DNA from: Nitrospirota bacterium
GTDB taxonomy: Bacteria > Nitrospirota > Nitrospiria > Nitrospirales > Nitrospiraceae
Assembly: GCA_005887945.1 (NCBI GenBank)
Contig: VBOL01000018.1
Coordinates: forward strand, 1-38,059
Reading direction: 5' to 3'
DNA: 38,059 nt
A program made the position numbers and the translations under genes. Within the stretch, counting starts at the first letter, position 1. Each line of letters begins with the position of its first letter. This document shows, piece after piece, positions 8,147 through 16,331 of this stretch. Under the pieces are notes generated by a model that saw only the letters and a list, made by a program, of their open reading frames with translations, ran no database searches and was not told the origin of the DNA.

Positions 8147-8530
8147 ATGGCACCAGTGTTGGAACTCGATCGGCAGACAGCCTCGTTTGTGCGGCAACTC
8201 GAAGAACAGCGGAAGCTCGAAAAGACGCTTCTGGTCGAACGGGTCCGCGGAACGAAAGAAGGGCTGGAGTCGGTCTTCAGCGACATCAAGAGCCGTGTGG
8301 CGGTGCTGGAGAAGTTGAACGGGTCGGCGAAGTGCAGCTGTATTGCGCCGATCGGCTGGAGCAAACTGATCTTTACCGGAGCGGATAGTGTCTCGGCGCC
8401 GAATACCATCGGATTCGGCGATCGGGATGAAACCCTGTGCAAGCTCGATCAGATCAAATACCTTGAAGACACGCACTATATCCGGCTTGCTGCGAATCCC
8501 TACTCCGTGGAGCATGGTGCTGCCGAATAA
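8147..8530 (+). CDS. hypothetical protein, N-terminal coiled coil
   Basis: ORF with ATG at 8147 after AAAAGGGGG; 'MAPVLELDRQTASFVRQLEEQRKLEKTLLVERVRGTKEGL'. Confidence 0.6.
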   Translation: MAPVLELDRQTASFVRQLEEQRKLEKTLLVERVRGTKEGLESVFSDIKSRVAVLEKLNGSAKCSCIAPIGWSKLIFTGADSVSAPNTIGFGDRDETLCKLDQIKYLEDTHYIRLAANPYSVEHGAAE

Positions 8531-9014
8531 ATCGCTCCAGGCGCGCGTCGGGGCAAATCCTTCGCTCTGGGATACGCTCGGATATGTCCACGCGAGCTAC
8601 ACGACCCTGCTGCAGATTCTCCCCTCGTTGGAACCGACGACGGTGTCGATCACGTCGCGGGTGAACACCCTGTTTAATTGGGTCGAAACGAACGCTGTCG
8701 TAGACGAGTGGTACGCCCATGTGTCGGCTGCCGCACGACTGTGGGTGACCTATGATGGCGAGTTTCGTCAGGCGCCTTCCGCCAAGTTCGTGAATCTTCT
8801 CGCCTCGCCAAAACAGTTGTGGACGCATAGCGACATTGCATCACCTGCACCGAGCGCGGCCCTCACAATGCAAGTCTCCGCCTCAGCCGGCAGCGGCATG
8901 ACGATCAGCGTATACGAATCCATCGAACTCGTTGCCACCACGCCGAACGGCCATTCCTACCTTGACGGCATATTTTCCTGGGAACCTCTTGCGGTGCAGC
9001 TGCGCGAAGGGTAG
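8514..9014 (+). CDS. hypothetical protein
   Basis: ATG at 8514 overlaps upstream stop (frame change), probable translational coupling; 166 aa. Confidence 0.6.
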   Translation: MVLPNKSLQARVGANPSLWDTLGYVHASYTTLLQILPSLEPTTVSITSRVNTLFNWVETNAVVDEWYAHVSAAARLWVTYDGEFRQAPSAKFVNLLASPKQLWTHSDIASPAPSAALTMQVSASAGSGMTISVYESIELVATTPNGHSYLDGIFSWEPLAVQLREG

Positions 9015-9015
9015 C

Positions 9016-9234
9016 GGATGTTGAAAAGGGCTTCCAGCTGCGTTCTCGCGTCGCTCCCAAGAGCCGTGAAACGTGAGGCGTGAAACGTGAAACGAGGGTC
9101 AGCCTCGAAGCTGCGGCCTTGCTTGGGATAAAGCGCGGCCCTGGGCGAAGAGGCTGTCTTGGCAGACTCAGGGCGGGTGGGTGAAGTAGCCGCCAGGGCT
9201 GGGCGGGTGAGAAGTCTAGCCCTTTTGAACACCC
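9016..9234. repeat. TIR intergenic element, family 1 (copy B)
   Basis: GGATGTTGAAAAGGGCT ... AGCCCTTTTGAACACCC; interior carries GTGAAACGTGA-type phrases. Confidence 0.7.
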
Positions 9235-9264
9235 GTGGAGAGATTAGTGGCCGAGGATGGTCCA

Positions 9265-10497
9265 CTATGAATAGAGGGTGCGAGCGATTTCTGTCGTGTT
9301 GAACAGCATCGCGTTGAGACGAGTATAGGCCGCGTGCCCGTAGTAGTGGTCGCGCACATTGGTTGACCCGGTGGAATCTTTATAATCGGCAAGCAGGCAT
9401 CGGCCCTCACTCGGAAAGCGCACGGCGCGCCGCGCACATTCCAGCCAGCGTTCGAAGCCATCGTAGGGCTCGACCAGCTCCCACACCGCTTTGTTCGCGG
9501 CGTTGGCGGCTTCTGCCGTCGGCATGGCGTCGCTTCCTGCCACCGCTAATTCCTGCACATAGTCGCCACCCCACGCGATCGGCATTTCCATCGTGATCTG
9601 GGGCAACTCCATCTTCGAGAGCCAGGTCTTGCCGTCGGTTCGCATGTTTCTGTGGTTGACGATGTGCAGCAGTTTGCCCATTCCAGAGGGATCCCACCCG
9701 TAGCGTACCGGCATGCCAAACGTGACAACGTCCAGCGCCGCTCCATTGAGGAGGGTGCCATTCGACAGCAACGGAGTGACACGTTGGATCGTCGAGGTGA
9801 TGTCTGGTCGATTGACTTGCGAGGCAAAAGCCGACAACAAGTCGAGCAGTCGCGTCCGGCCACTGGTCGAGGCCATACATAAGAGGTTCGAGACGAGGGC
9901 GAGGACCAACCCTGCCTGCCCATGAGCCTGCACGAGGACCCGATCTCCTTGGCCCAGCTTGTGGGCCTCGCCCCAGTCGCGAAGACGTCCGAGCATCGAG
10001 ACGGCCGCCATGGCACGGCCCAGGTGATGGTGTTCACAGGACCAGAGCTCACGGACGCAATGGATCGGACGATCCAGGCCTCGGTTGAGCGACTGTCTCA
10101 TCAGTTCCAGGTAGGTGTTTGTGAAATTGCCGGCATCCCCGATCTGCTCATCGAGCAGCCTCTTGATGGCGTCATCATTCGCGAGCGGTGGCTTCAACCC
10201 GCCGGGCAGCTGTGAAATGCCATTGTTGCTTTCCCGCATCAGGGCCAATAAGGCATCGAGGCCCGCCACGCCGCGCGAGTAGCCACGTTTGAGCCCGCCT
10301 AGCTCATCCAACCGTTGCACCCCAAAGACGTCGCTCCCCATGATGGAGCCGTGCAGCAAGACGATCACGCGGACACTGGTTTGCGAGAGGCGCTTGCCGA
10401 GCGCAGCCATCGCGTCCTGTCCGGAGGACGACTCTATTAGGGCAGTCGGGGCGACCTCACGAACGGTGAGGCGATCCCCGGGATTCTTTCGTGACAT
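9265..10497 (-). CDS. hypothetical protein, possible alpha/beta-hydrolase-like
   Basis: 410-aa ORF; 'VRVIVLLHGSIMGSDVF' resembles strand/oxyanion region of alpha/beta hydrolases, 'GQGDRVLVQAHGQAGLVLALVSN' resembles a nucleophile-elbow region without a clear GxSxG. Confidence 0.6.
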   Translation of the reverse strand: MSRKNPGDRLTVREVAPTALIESSSGQDAMAALGKRLSQTSVRVIVLLHGSIMGSDVFGVQRLDELGGLKRGYSRGVAGLDALLALMRESNNGISQLPGGLKPPLANDDAIKRLLDEQIGDAGNFTNTYLELMRQSLNRGLDRPIHCVRELWSCEHHHLGRAMAAVSMLGRLRDWGEAHKLGQGDRVLVQAHGQAGLVLALVSNLLCMASTSGRTRLLDLLSAFASQVNRPDITSTIQRVTPLLSNGTLLNGAALDVVTFGMPVRYGWDPSGMGKLLHIVNHRNMRTDGKTWLSKMELPQITMEMPIAWGGDYVQELAVAGSDAMPTAEAANAANKAVWELVEPYDGFERWLECARRAVRFPSEGRCLLADYKDSTGSTNVRDHYYGHAAYTRLNAMLFNTTEIARTLYS

Positions 10498-10579
10498 CTC
10501 CGGAGGACGACTCTATTAGGGCAGTCGGGGCGACCTCACGAACGGTGAGGCGATCCCCGGGATTCTTTCGTGACATCTC
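10420..10579. repeat. Exact tandem duplication, period 79 bp, spanning the 5' end of the minus-strand gene
   Basis: ccggaggacgactctattagggcagtcggggcgacctcacgaacggtgaggcgatccccgggattctttcgtgacatct occurs twice back to back with no mismatches. Confidence 0.95.
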
Positions 10580-10660
10580 GTCGTGTTGAAAGCTGTTTTC
10601 GATCGGCATGGGGGAATTACATATCCGATGTTGGTGATGGACTGCAACGGAGGATTAGCC

Positions 10661-10864
10661 GGATGCTGAAAAAGTCACTTTTCTCACCCGCCCAACCCTG
10701 GCGCGCCGAGACGCGCCTTTCACCAAGCATCGTTCTCGTTTCGTTCTCAAGTACCGTGAAGGGTAAGATGTGAAGGGTAAGACGTAGGACTGCCGAGTGT
10801 TCTTGCTCCGAAACATTTCACGTTTAACGATTCACGGATCGCTGGTCGGCCTTTTTGAGCATCC
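10661..10864. repeat. TIR intergenic element, family 1 (copy C)
   Basis: GGATGCTGAAAAAGTC ... GGCCTTTTTGAGCATCC. Confidence 0.75.
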
Positions 10865-10950
10865 TCATGCTCCTCTGGTACCAGCACCATACTAGGATTC
10901 CAACGGTATATAAACCGAGCTTTTCTGCAGCCTGTCATAGGGAAAATTGT

Positions 10951-11517
10951 TTACCGAATGAACGCCGGGGTGGGCTCGAGGCGGTCGGGTGCTGGATTGG
11001 GCTGGATCTGGCTTTTCGGCATAACGGCGGTGGCGCTACAGGTTTTGTTTTTTTCGTCGATCTGGCGATCGACGATCTTCACGCCCTGAAGATACTCCTG
11101 GACGATTTCTTCCCTGGTGAGTTCGATGTCCTGTTCTGCCTCTCGGCCTGTCCGCTCGCGAGCTCGGTCGACCATATGTTCTTTCACCAGAATACGAATC
11201 TGTTTGGCCAGATCGGTACGGGCAGACAGTTCCGATACCCGTTGGCAGACGATCTGTCCTTTCGTCATGTCGCCCTGACCTTTGCCGACGAGGTACTGGT
11301 CCGGTGAATAGCTGTTGCGATCTTCAACCGTGTGGCGCAACCCGGCCGGCGCTTTCGAGGAGTCTTTTTGTCCTGTGTGCTGTTTGAGTTGATCAAAGGA
11401 TTGCTCCGCGTGGATACGAACATCGCCTGAATCCGCAGCAAGCGAATGCAGCGGCAGCAAGACTGAACAGCCCGCGGCGATCAACGCAACGATCAACTGA
11501 CTACGTCTGCTCCTCAC
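10951..11517 (-). CDS. secreted/periplasmic protein, possibly LPP20-like
   Basis: Signal peptide 'MRSRRSQLIVALIAAGCSVLLPLHSLAAD'; 'LSARTDLAKQIRILVKEHMVDRA...EYLQGVKIVDRQIDEKNKTCSATAVM'. Confidence 0.65.
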   Translation of the reverse strand: MRSRRSQLIVALIAAGCSVLLPLHSLAADSGDVRIHAEQSFDQLKQHTGQKDSSKAPAGLRHTVEDRNSYSPDQYLVGKGQGDMTKGQIVCQRVSELSARTDLAKQIRILVKEHMVDRARERTGREAEQDIELTREEIVQEYLQGVKIVDRQIDEKNKTCSATAVMPKSQIQPNPAPDRLEPTPAFIR

Positions 11518-11520
11518 GCG

Positions 11521-12846
11521 CTACCTCCCCCGTCCTCCGCCCCCACCACGCCCGCTCCCCCCTCCTCCGCCTCCTTGACCGGCCCCACCATGATGCCCTC
11601 CGCCACCAAACCCCCTCGGGGCGATCTGATAAGGCACGCGCGGGACGTGTTGCGGGAGCGGAGGATGGATCTGGTTAATCGTCGGAGGAAATTGTCTTGC
11701 CGCAGGCGGTACACCCGCCTCTGCCTGCGGAGGCTGTAAAAACTGCTGAAGTGCGCGAGCTGACCGTGAGCCGGGAATCGGAGTCTGTTGCGATACGGGT
11801 GGAGCAGCGTTTGGTGGCGGCAAGAAGGGATTCAGCTGACGGACATCGGTCAAGGTTCTCGATCCCGTCGAGGGCGGCACTTGATATATGACGCCGGGTT
11901 GATTGCCGATGTGCGGTGATGCTGTCGGTGTGTTGTGCGTGATTTCGTTCAACGTTCGCAGAACAGTCTGCGATCCCGGCGCCGGTGTGATCTGATGGCT
12001 AGGCATGGTCGGCTGCGTCGTTCCCGGTGCAGAGGGAACGGACGGTTGTGGCGGCGCCGGCGGCTGTCTTGTGGTAATCACTTGTTGTGCCACTTGGACA
12101 TGCGGGCTTGTGGGATATAAGCCTTGTGCGACGTTCAGAAGGGCTTGGATCTGGGCTGGCCCTACCCAGCGAGACGGATAGACGACCGGGGAGACGAACA
12201 CCCAATCCGTCCAGGCTTGCGAGACCATGGCATTCGATTGTACCCGATTCAAGATGTCCTGGCGTTGTTGGGCCGCCTGCTGAGTCTGCTCCGCAGTCGA
12301 GGCTTGTGCCAAGGCCTGATTCGCCGCATCGAGGTCCTGTTGTAGTTGGTCATTTTCCTGTTGCAGCGCGACGAGCTGATGCCGGGCATCCTCGTTCTCA
12401 CGCAAGGCCGCGATGGCCTGTCGCACTTCTTCCGTATCGATCTGGGCTACCAGATCTGTGCTGACAACGATGGTGTCCCCATCGAGCGTCGTGTTGGTCT
12501 CTTGCTCCAGGACAAGGACCAATCCGGCAGTATAGGTTCGAATTTCGTCTTTCGTCACATCTAGACCGTCCACGATTGTGATGCTTTCCAGGTAGACGGC
12601 GACCTGTTCCAAGGCATTTCGTTTGGCCGCTTCGGTGGCCAGGCGAATGGCGTCTTCTCTGGTGTCACGGTCTCCCATCCGGTGTTCACCCTGAGCGGTC
12701 ACGACTCGGATTTCTGCCAGGGTAACTGTGGGCCAAACAGACAGGATGACGAACAGTGCAAAGAGCCTCATGCTCGGCGATGGGATGCGCGGGAACACCA
12801 GTTGGGCGATGGTATGCGGAGGAGAGATCTGTGGCATCGCCCTCAC
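11521..12846 (-). CDS. secreted protein with LPP20/FlgT-like N-domain, Pro/Gln-rich middle and Gly/Arg-rich tail (start possibly at the later Met, ~12771)
   Basis: Signal peptide 'MRLFALFVILSVWPTVTLAEI'; 'DAIRLATEAAKRNALEQVAVYLESITIVDG'; C-term 'GFGGGGHHGGAGQGGGGGGSGRGGGGGRGR'; stop 3 bp from next gene start. Confidence 0.7.
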   Translation of the reverse strand: MRAMPQISPPHTIAQLVFPRIPSPSMRLFALFVILSVWPTVTLAEIRVVTAQGEHRMGDRDTREDAIRLATEAAKRNALEQVAVYLESITIVDGLDVTKDEIRTYTAGLVLVLEQETNTTLDGDTIVVSTDLVAQIDTEEVRQAIAALRENEDARHQLVALQQENDQLQQDLDAANQALAQASTAEQTQQAAQQRQDILNRVQSNAMVSQAWTDWVFVSPVVYPSRWVGPAQIQALLNVAQGLYPTSPHVQVAQQVITTRQPPAPPQPSVPSAPGTTQPTMPSHQITPAPGSQTVLRTLNEITHNTPTASPHIGNQPGVIYQVPPSTGSRTLTDVRQLNPFLPPPNAAPPVSQQTPIPGSRSARALQQFLQPPQAEAGVPPAARQFPPTINQIHPPLPQHVPRVPYQIAPRGFGGGGHHGGAGQGGGGGGSGRGGGGGRGR

Positions 12847-12963
12847 CTTCTGGATAGGACCGACGCGCCAAGGGCCGATTCGTTGGCTCCCACGAGGTTA
12901 CGGACAAGCATAACACTGCCATCGACCGTTGGCCAGGAGCCGCTCCGCCCGCGTGAACCCTAC

Positions 12964-13153
12964 CCCGCATTACTCATGAGCGCTTCTGCTGCAATCGCCG
13001 ACCCGCTGTTACGACGAGCCTTCGGCCGGCGGGCTCGCCCCTCGGACCCTCACCGTACTGCACGAGTACGCATCGGGTCCTCAGGGCTCCGCGCGCCGGT
13101 CTCACGACGCGGCTCAGCGATTTCGCGACGAACCGCGTCACGAATAATGCGGG
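12964..13153. repeat. TIR intergenic element, family 2
   Basis: CCCGCATTACTCATGAGCG ... CGCGTCACGAATAATGCGGG with further pairing AATCGCCGACCCGC / GCGGCTCAGCGATT. Confidence 0.75.
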
Positions 13154-13257
13154 TTATGGATCGTGCGGGCGAGGCCTTGCCTCGCTTGCCTTGGCAGAAA
13201 ACGCCATGATAGCGTAGAAGTCTAGTTGGAATGGAATGGAATAGAAAGATCTGAGCT

Positions 13258-14280
13258 GTGCACACGCCAATCAGCCTTGATCGCGGATGGTCGATTCGGA
13301 TACTGGCCGTATCCCTTTTCTTTCTTCATCTGGTCCTTCCGAGAGAAGCGGCGGCTGCCACTGAATTGGCGTCAGCTCCTGCCTCAATGGCTCCGACCGA
13401 ACACGTGATTCTCTTTGTCCTCGAAGGATTCGGCCAGGATTCCCTGAAAGGCGGCACGATGCCGACCCTCAGCCGGTTGGTCAAGGAAGGGGCTGTCACC
13501 TGGTCTGCCACGGCGGTGAAGCCTGCGTTACGGTTGCCGACGATGGCGTCATTGATCACGGGAATGCCGGTCGAGAAACATGGTATTACCTGGAACACCT
13601 TCGAATTCAGCCGCGGCTACCCACGCGCCCCGAGCGTGTTCGACTACCTTGATCTCAGCGGGGGGCGCGACAGCGCGATTTTCCTCATGGACGAGTCGCT
13701 CTATCAGTTGGCGAGACCCGAGCCCTACACGGATTACCAGATGTGCGGGCCGCTTAAGCCTGAGTGCAGCACGGATCGAATCGTGTCCTACATCCGTCAA
13801 TACTTCAAGAAAGCGACCAGCGGCCATGGTTACGGGCATGCCGTACTTTCATTGCCGCATTTTTTGGTCGTGCATCTTCCTGAGGCGGGTCGAGTGGGCG
13901 CGTCCCGAGGCTGGACCTCGAAAGAGTACCGTGACGCCCTTCGCACTGTGGATAAGGCCATACACTCCGTGTTGGACATCTATCAAGAGCAGGGGCTGAC
14001 TAAGCGGACAACCTTGTTCGTGACGTCGCTCAGTGCCGAAGGCAGGGATGCGAACCAGGAAGAGACTGACGCAGCCGTTTCGATGGTTCCATGGATTGCC
14101 TGGGGGGTGGGGATTAAACCTGGTCACACGATTCACCAGCCGGTCTCCATTTTGGATACCGGCGCAACAGTGATGCGGACGTTGGGATTACAGACACATA
14201 CCGAATGGGAGAGTCATGCCGTGGAAGAAATCTTTCAGGCTGCCTTTGCCGCGGCTCCACATGTACCCAGCCTGCAATAG
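13258..14280 (+). CDS. secreted alkaline-phosphatase-superfamily protein (type I phosphodiesterase/nucleotide pyrophosphatase-like)
   Basis: GTG start, signal-like N-term; 'HVILFVLEGFGQDSLKGGTMPTLSRLVKEGAVTWSATAVKPALRLPTMASLITGMPVEKHGI'. Confidence 0.8.
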   Translation: MHTPISLDRGWSIRILAVSLFFLHLVLPREAAAATELASAPASMAPTEHVILFVLEGFGQDSLKGGTMPTLSRLVKEGAVTWSATAVKPALRLPTMASLITGMPVEKHGITWNTFEFSRGYPRAPSVFDYLDLSGGRDSAIFLMDESLYQLARPEPYTDYQMCGPLKPECSTDRIVSYIRQYFKKATSGHGYGHAVLSLPHFLVVHLPEAGRVGASRGWTSKEYRDALRTVDKAIHSVLDIYQEQGLTKRTTLFVTSLSAEGRDANQEETDAAVSMVPWIAWGVGIKPGHTIHQPVSILDTGATVMRTLGLQTHTEWESHAVEEIFQAAFAAAPHVPSLQ

Positions 14281-14288
14281 GTCACGTG

Positions 14289-14723
14289 ATGCAGAATGTT
14301 AAAAGTTACATGATCCGTTGTCTGGTCGGAGGGTTGCTGGGCTCTGCTACGGTCATCCAGGCGGCTGCGGCCGGTCAGCCGGCTGCCTACACCCAGGAGC
14401 ATCCGATCACCATCGACGCTACCGCCATTAATCCTCAGTCCTGGTGGCAAGTGTCCGGCATCACCCCATCCATCTATGCCTCGGACCCCGAGTCCATGGA
14501 TGCCTACAAGACGACCGAGTCCCGTGCCCTCAAACTGAAGCCCGGCAAATATAAATTTGGGAGCTTCACGTTTGATTTTCCGTTCACGGTGAACTTAGAG
14601 GGGAAGTTGGAGTTTCCCCAGTCGCTCGACCAATGTGTAGAGGGACGAGGGACCCAGACCTTAACCATCCGCTGCAGCCGGACCTATCCGCATGGCGGCC
14701 AGCGCGATTACCAGTATCAGTAG
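14289..14723 (+). CDS. secreted hypothetical protein
   Basis: ATG 9 bp after previous stop; signal peptide 'MIRCLVGGLLGSATVIQAAAA'. Confidence 0.65.
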   Translation: MQNVKSYMIRCLVGGLLGSATVIQAAAAGQPAAYTQEHPITIDATAINPQSWWQVSGITPSIYASDPESMDAYKTTESRALKLKPGKYKFGSFTFDFPFTVNLEGKLEFPQSLDQCVEGRGTQTLTIRCSRTYPHGGQRDYQYQ

Positions 14724-14736
14724 AGGAGCGGTACCA

Positions 14737-16101
14737 ATGGCCCAGGCGCTTGATGATCTGTTAGAAGCACTCGAGGATGTCGACGACGCGACCCGCGAGG
14801 AGGCGTCCAAGGCACTCGCCGAACTCGCCGATCCCACCACGTTGGACGCGCTTGTCGGTGCCTGTGCGGACGAATATTGGACTGTGCGGGCCCATGCGGG
14901 CTGGGGCGTGGCCAGGATCGGCGGGGCTAAAGCGGTGGAAGCGCTCATCGTCCTGTTTAATGATTCCATCATGAATGTGCGGAACGATGCCGTGGCGGCC
15001 ATGGCCTCGATGGGAGCCGCAGTCGTTGATCGCCAGATCACCGCACTGAAGGATGAGCGGTGGCGTGTCCGGGAACATGCGGCGAAAACTTGTGGTGAAA
15101 TAAAGGATCGGAGCGCCGTGGCGGCCCTCATGCTCGTCTGTCGAGATCGTGATGGTGCCGTGAAAAGTGCGGCGGCAGAGGCACTGGGCAAGATCGGCGA
15201 TCCGAGGGCGATCCCAGTCCTGGTCAAGCTCTTCCGTGATCCTTCGAAAACGGTGCGAGAAACAGCCGGAACCGCACTTGTTTCTATCGGCCAGCCCTCC
15301 GTCGATCCGCTGATTGAGTGTCTGAAGGATAAAGATTTTGTGGTCCGGTGCCACGCTGCCCGCGCACTTGGTGGGATGACCACCGACTATCAAATCGGCC
15401 GAACTTGGGTGCGTGACGCAAAAGTTGTCGACGGCTTGATTGCCGCGCTGAAAGATCCGGATCGGGCCGTCCGCGAGGATGCCACGATCGCCCTGGGCCA
15501 GATTGGAGATCCACGGGCCATCGATGCCTTGATCGAGGCGATGAAAGATGGCGTGGTGAAGCGGCATGCCATAGCGTCGCTCGGCATGATCGGCGATCCT
15601 CGCGCCTTGCCTCCGGTGCTGGACGCGTTGAAGGGCAAGGGCATTCGACAGGATGGGACCCCGACCCCCGGCTGTATCGTCAGCGAAGACGCCTTTATCA
15701 AGGAAGCGGCGGCGACGGCGCTCGGCGAGTTCCGTGATCCGCGCGTCATTCCCGACTTGATCATGCTGTTGAAGGACGGCGTCCTACGCGAAAAGGCCGG
15801 TGCCGCCCTGGCCACCATCGGTGATACGGCGATCGAGCCTTTGATTGCCTTTCTCTATGACCCGAAAGCGTCCGAAGTCGTCGCAGAAGGGGAGCGGGTG
15901 CTCTCCTATGCGTCGGTCCGACTTACGGCGAAAGATGCCTTGCGACAATTGGCGCTTGAAACACTCGAAAAGTTGGGGTGGATGCCGGCGCCGGAAGACG
16001 TCACCGTCAATTCGAGTGTGGTCGACAATGCCAGGGTGGACATGCCTCTTGGCGACACAGGCCGATTTGGCCCTTCGGGAGATTTCGCCCAACGGGGCTA
16101 G
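14737..16101 (+). CDS. HEAT-repeat protein 1
   Basis: Repeated PBS-lyase-type HEAT modules ('VRETAGTALVSIGQPSVDPLIECLKDKD', 'VREDATIALGQIGDPRAIDALIEAMKD'). Confidence 0.92.
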   Translation: MAQALDDLLEALEDVDDATREEASKALAELADPTTLDALVGACADEYWTVRAHAGWGVARIGGAKAVEALIVLFNDSIMNVRNDAVAAMASMGAAVVDRQITALKDERWRVREHAAKTCGEIKDRSAVAALMLVCRDRDGAVKSAAAEALGKIGDPRAIPVLVKLFRDPSKTVRETAGTALVSIGQPSVDPLIECLKDKDFVVRCHAARALGGMTTDYQIGRTWVRDAKVVDGLIAALKDPDRAVREDATIALGQIGDPRAIDALIEAMKDGVVKRHAIASLGMIGDPRALPPVLDALKGKGIRQDGTPTPGCIVSEDAFIKEAAATALGEFRDPRVIPDLIMLLKDGVLREKAGAALATIGDTAIEPLIAFLYDPKASEVVAEGERVLSYASVRLTAKDALRQLALETLEKLGWMPAPEDVTVNSSVVDNARVDMPLGDTGRFGPSGDFAQRG

Positions 16102-16312
16102 CAGGCTGCGGAAAAACTATTTTGTCAGGCTAGAGCTTCGATGGTCTGTACATGTGGCACAACAGGAGAACACTCCTGCAGGATAGCTGAGCGAGACTGG
16201 CGGGATGGGCGAGACGAGGTAGAAATCCTATCTGTCCACGTCGGGCCTTTCTCGCATGTCTCGCGCTTCCAGCGCCACGGCCTGTGGCGCTGGCGGACTT
16301 TTTCAGCATCTA
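16099..16312. repeat. TIR intergenic element, family 1 (copy D, divergent) with internal perfect hairpin
   Basis: TAGCAGGCTGCGGAAAAACT ... GGACTTTTTCAGCATCTA; interior CCAGCGCCAC-GGCCT-GTGGCGCTGG. Confidence 0.65.
16269..16302 (+). terminator. probable rho-independent terminator inside copy D
   Basis: 10-bp perfect stem CCAGCGCCAC/GTGGCGCTGG at 16269-16293 followed by CGGACTTTTTC. Confidence 0.5.
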
Positions 16313-16331
16313 GTTGGGATTGAGGTTAGGC

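Noticed and set aside
7794-8318. 174-aa plus-strand ORF spanning the TIR element and the start of the next gene
   Set aside because: Mostly covers a repeat element and is out of frame with the better-supported ORF at 8147.
12682-13209. 175-aa plus-strand ORF
   Set aside because: Spans the antisense of a signal-peptide-bearing gene and a TIR element; no protein-like features.
14661-15567. Overlapping 240- and 268-aa minus-strand ORFs opposite HEAT gene 1
   Set aside because: Low-complexity Ser/Ala- or Arg/His-rich shadow ORFs of repeat coding sequence.
7789-16312. CRISPR array from the recurring intergenic repeats
   Set aside because: Copies are kilobases apart, have inverted ends and lack regular repeat-spacer structure; no cas genes seen.
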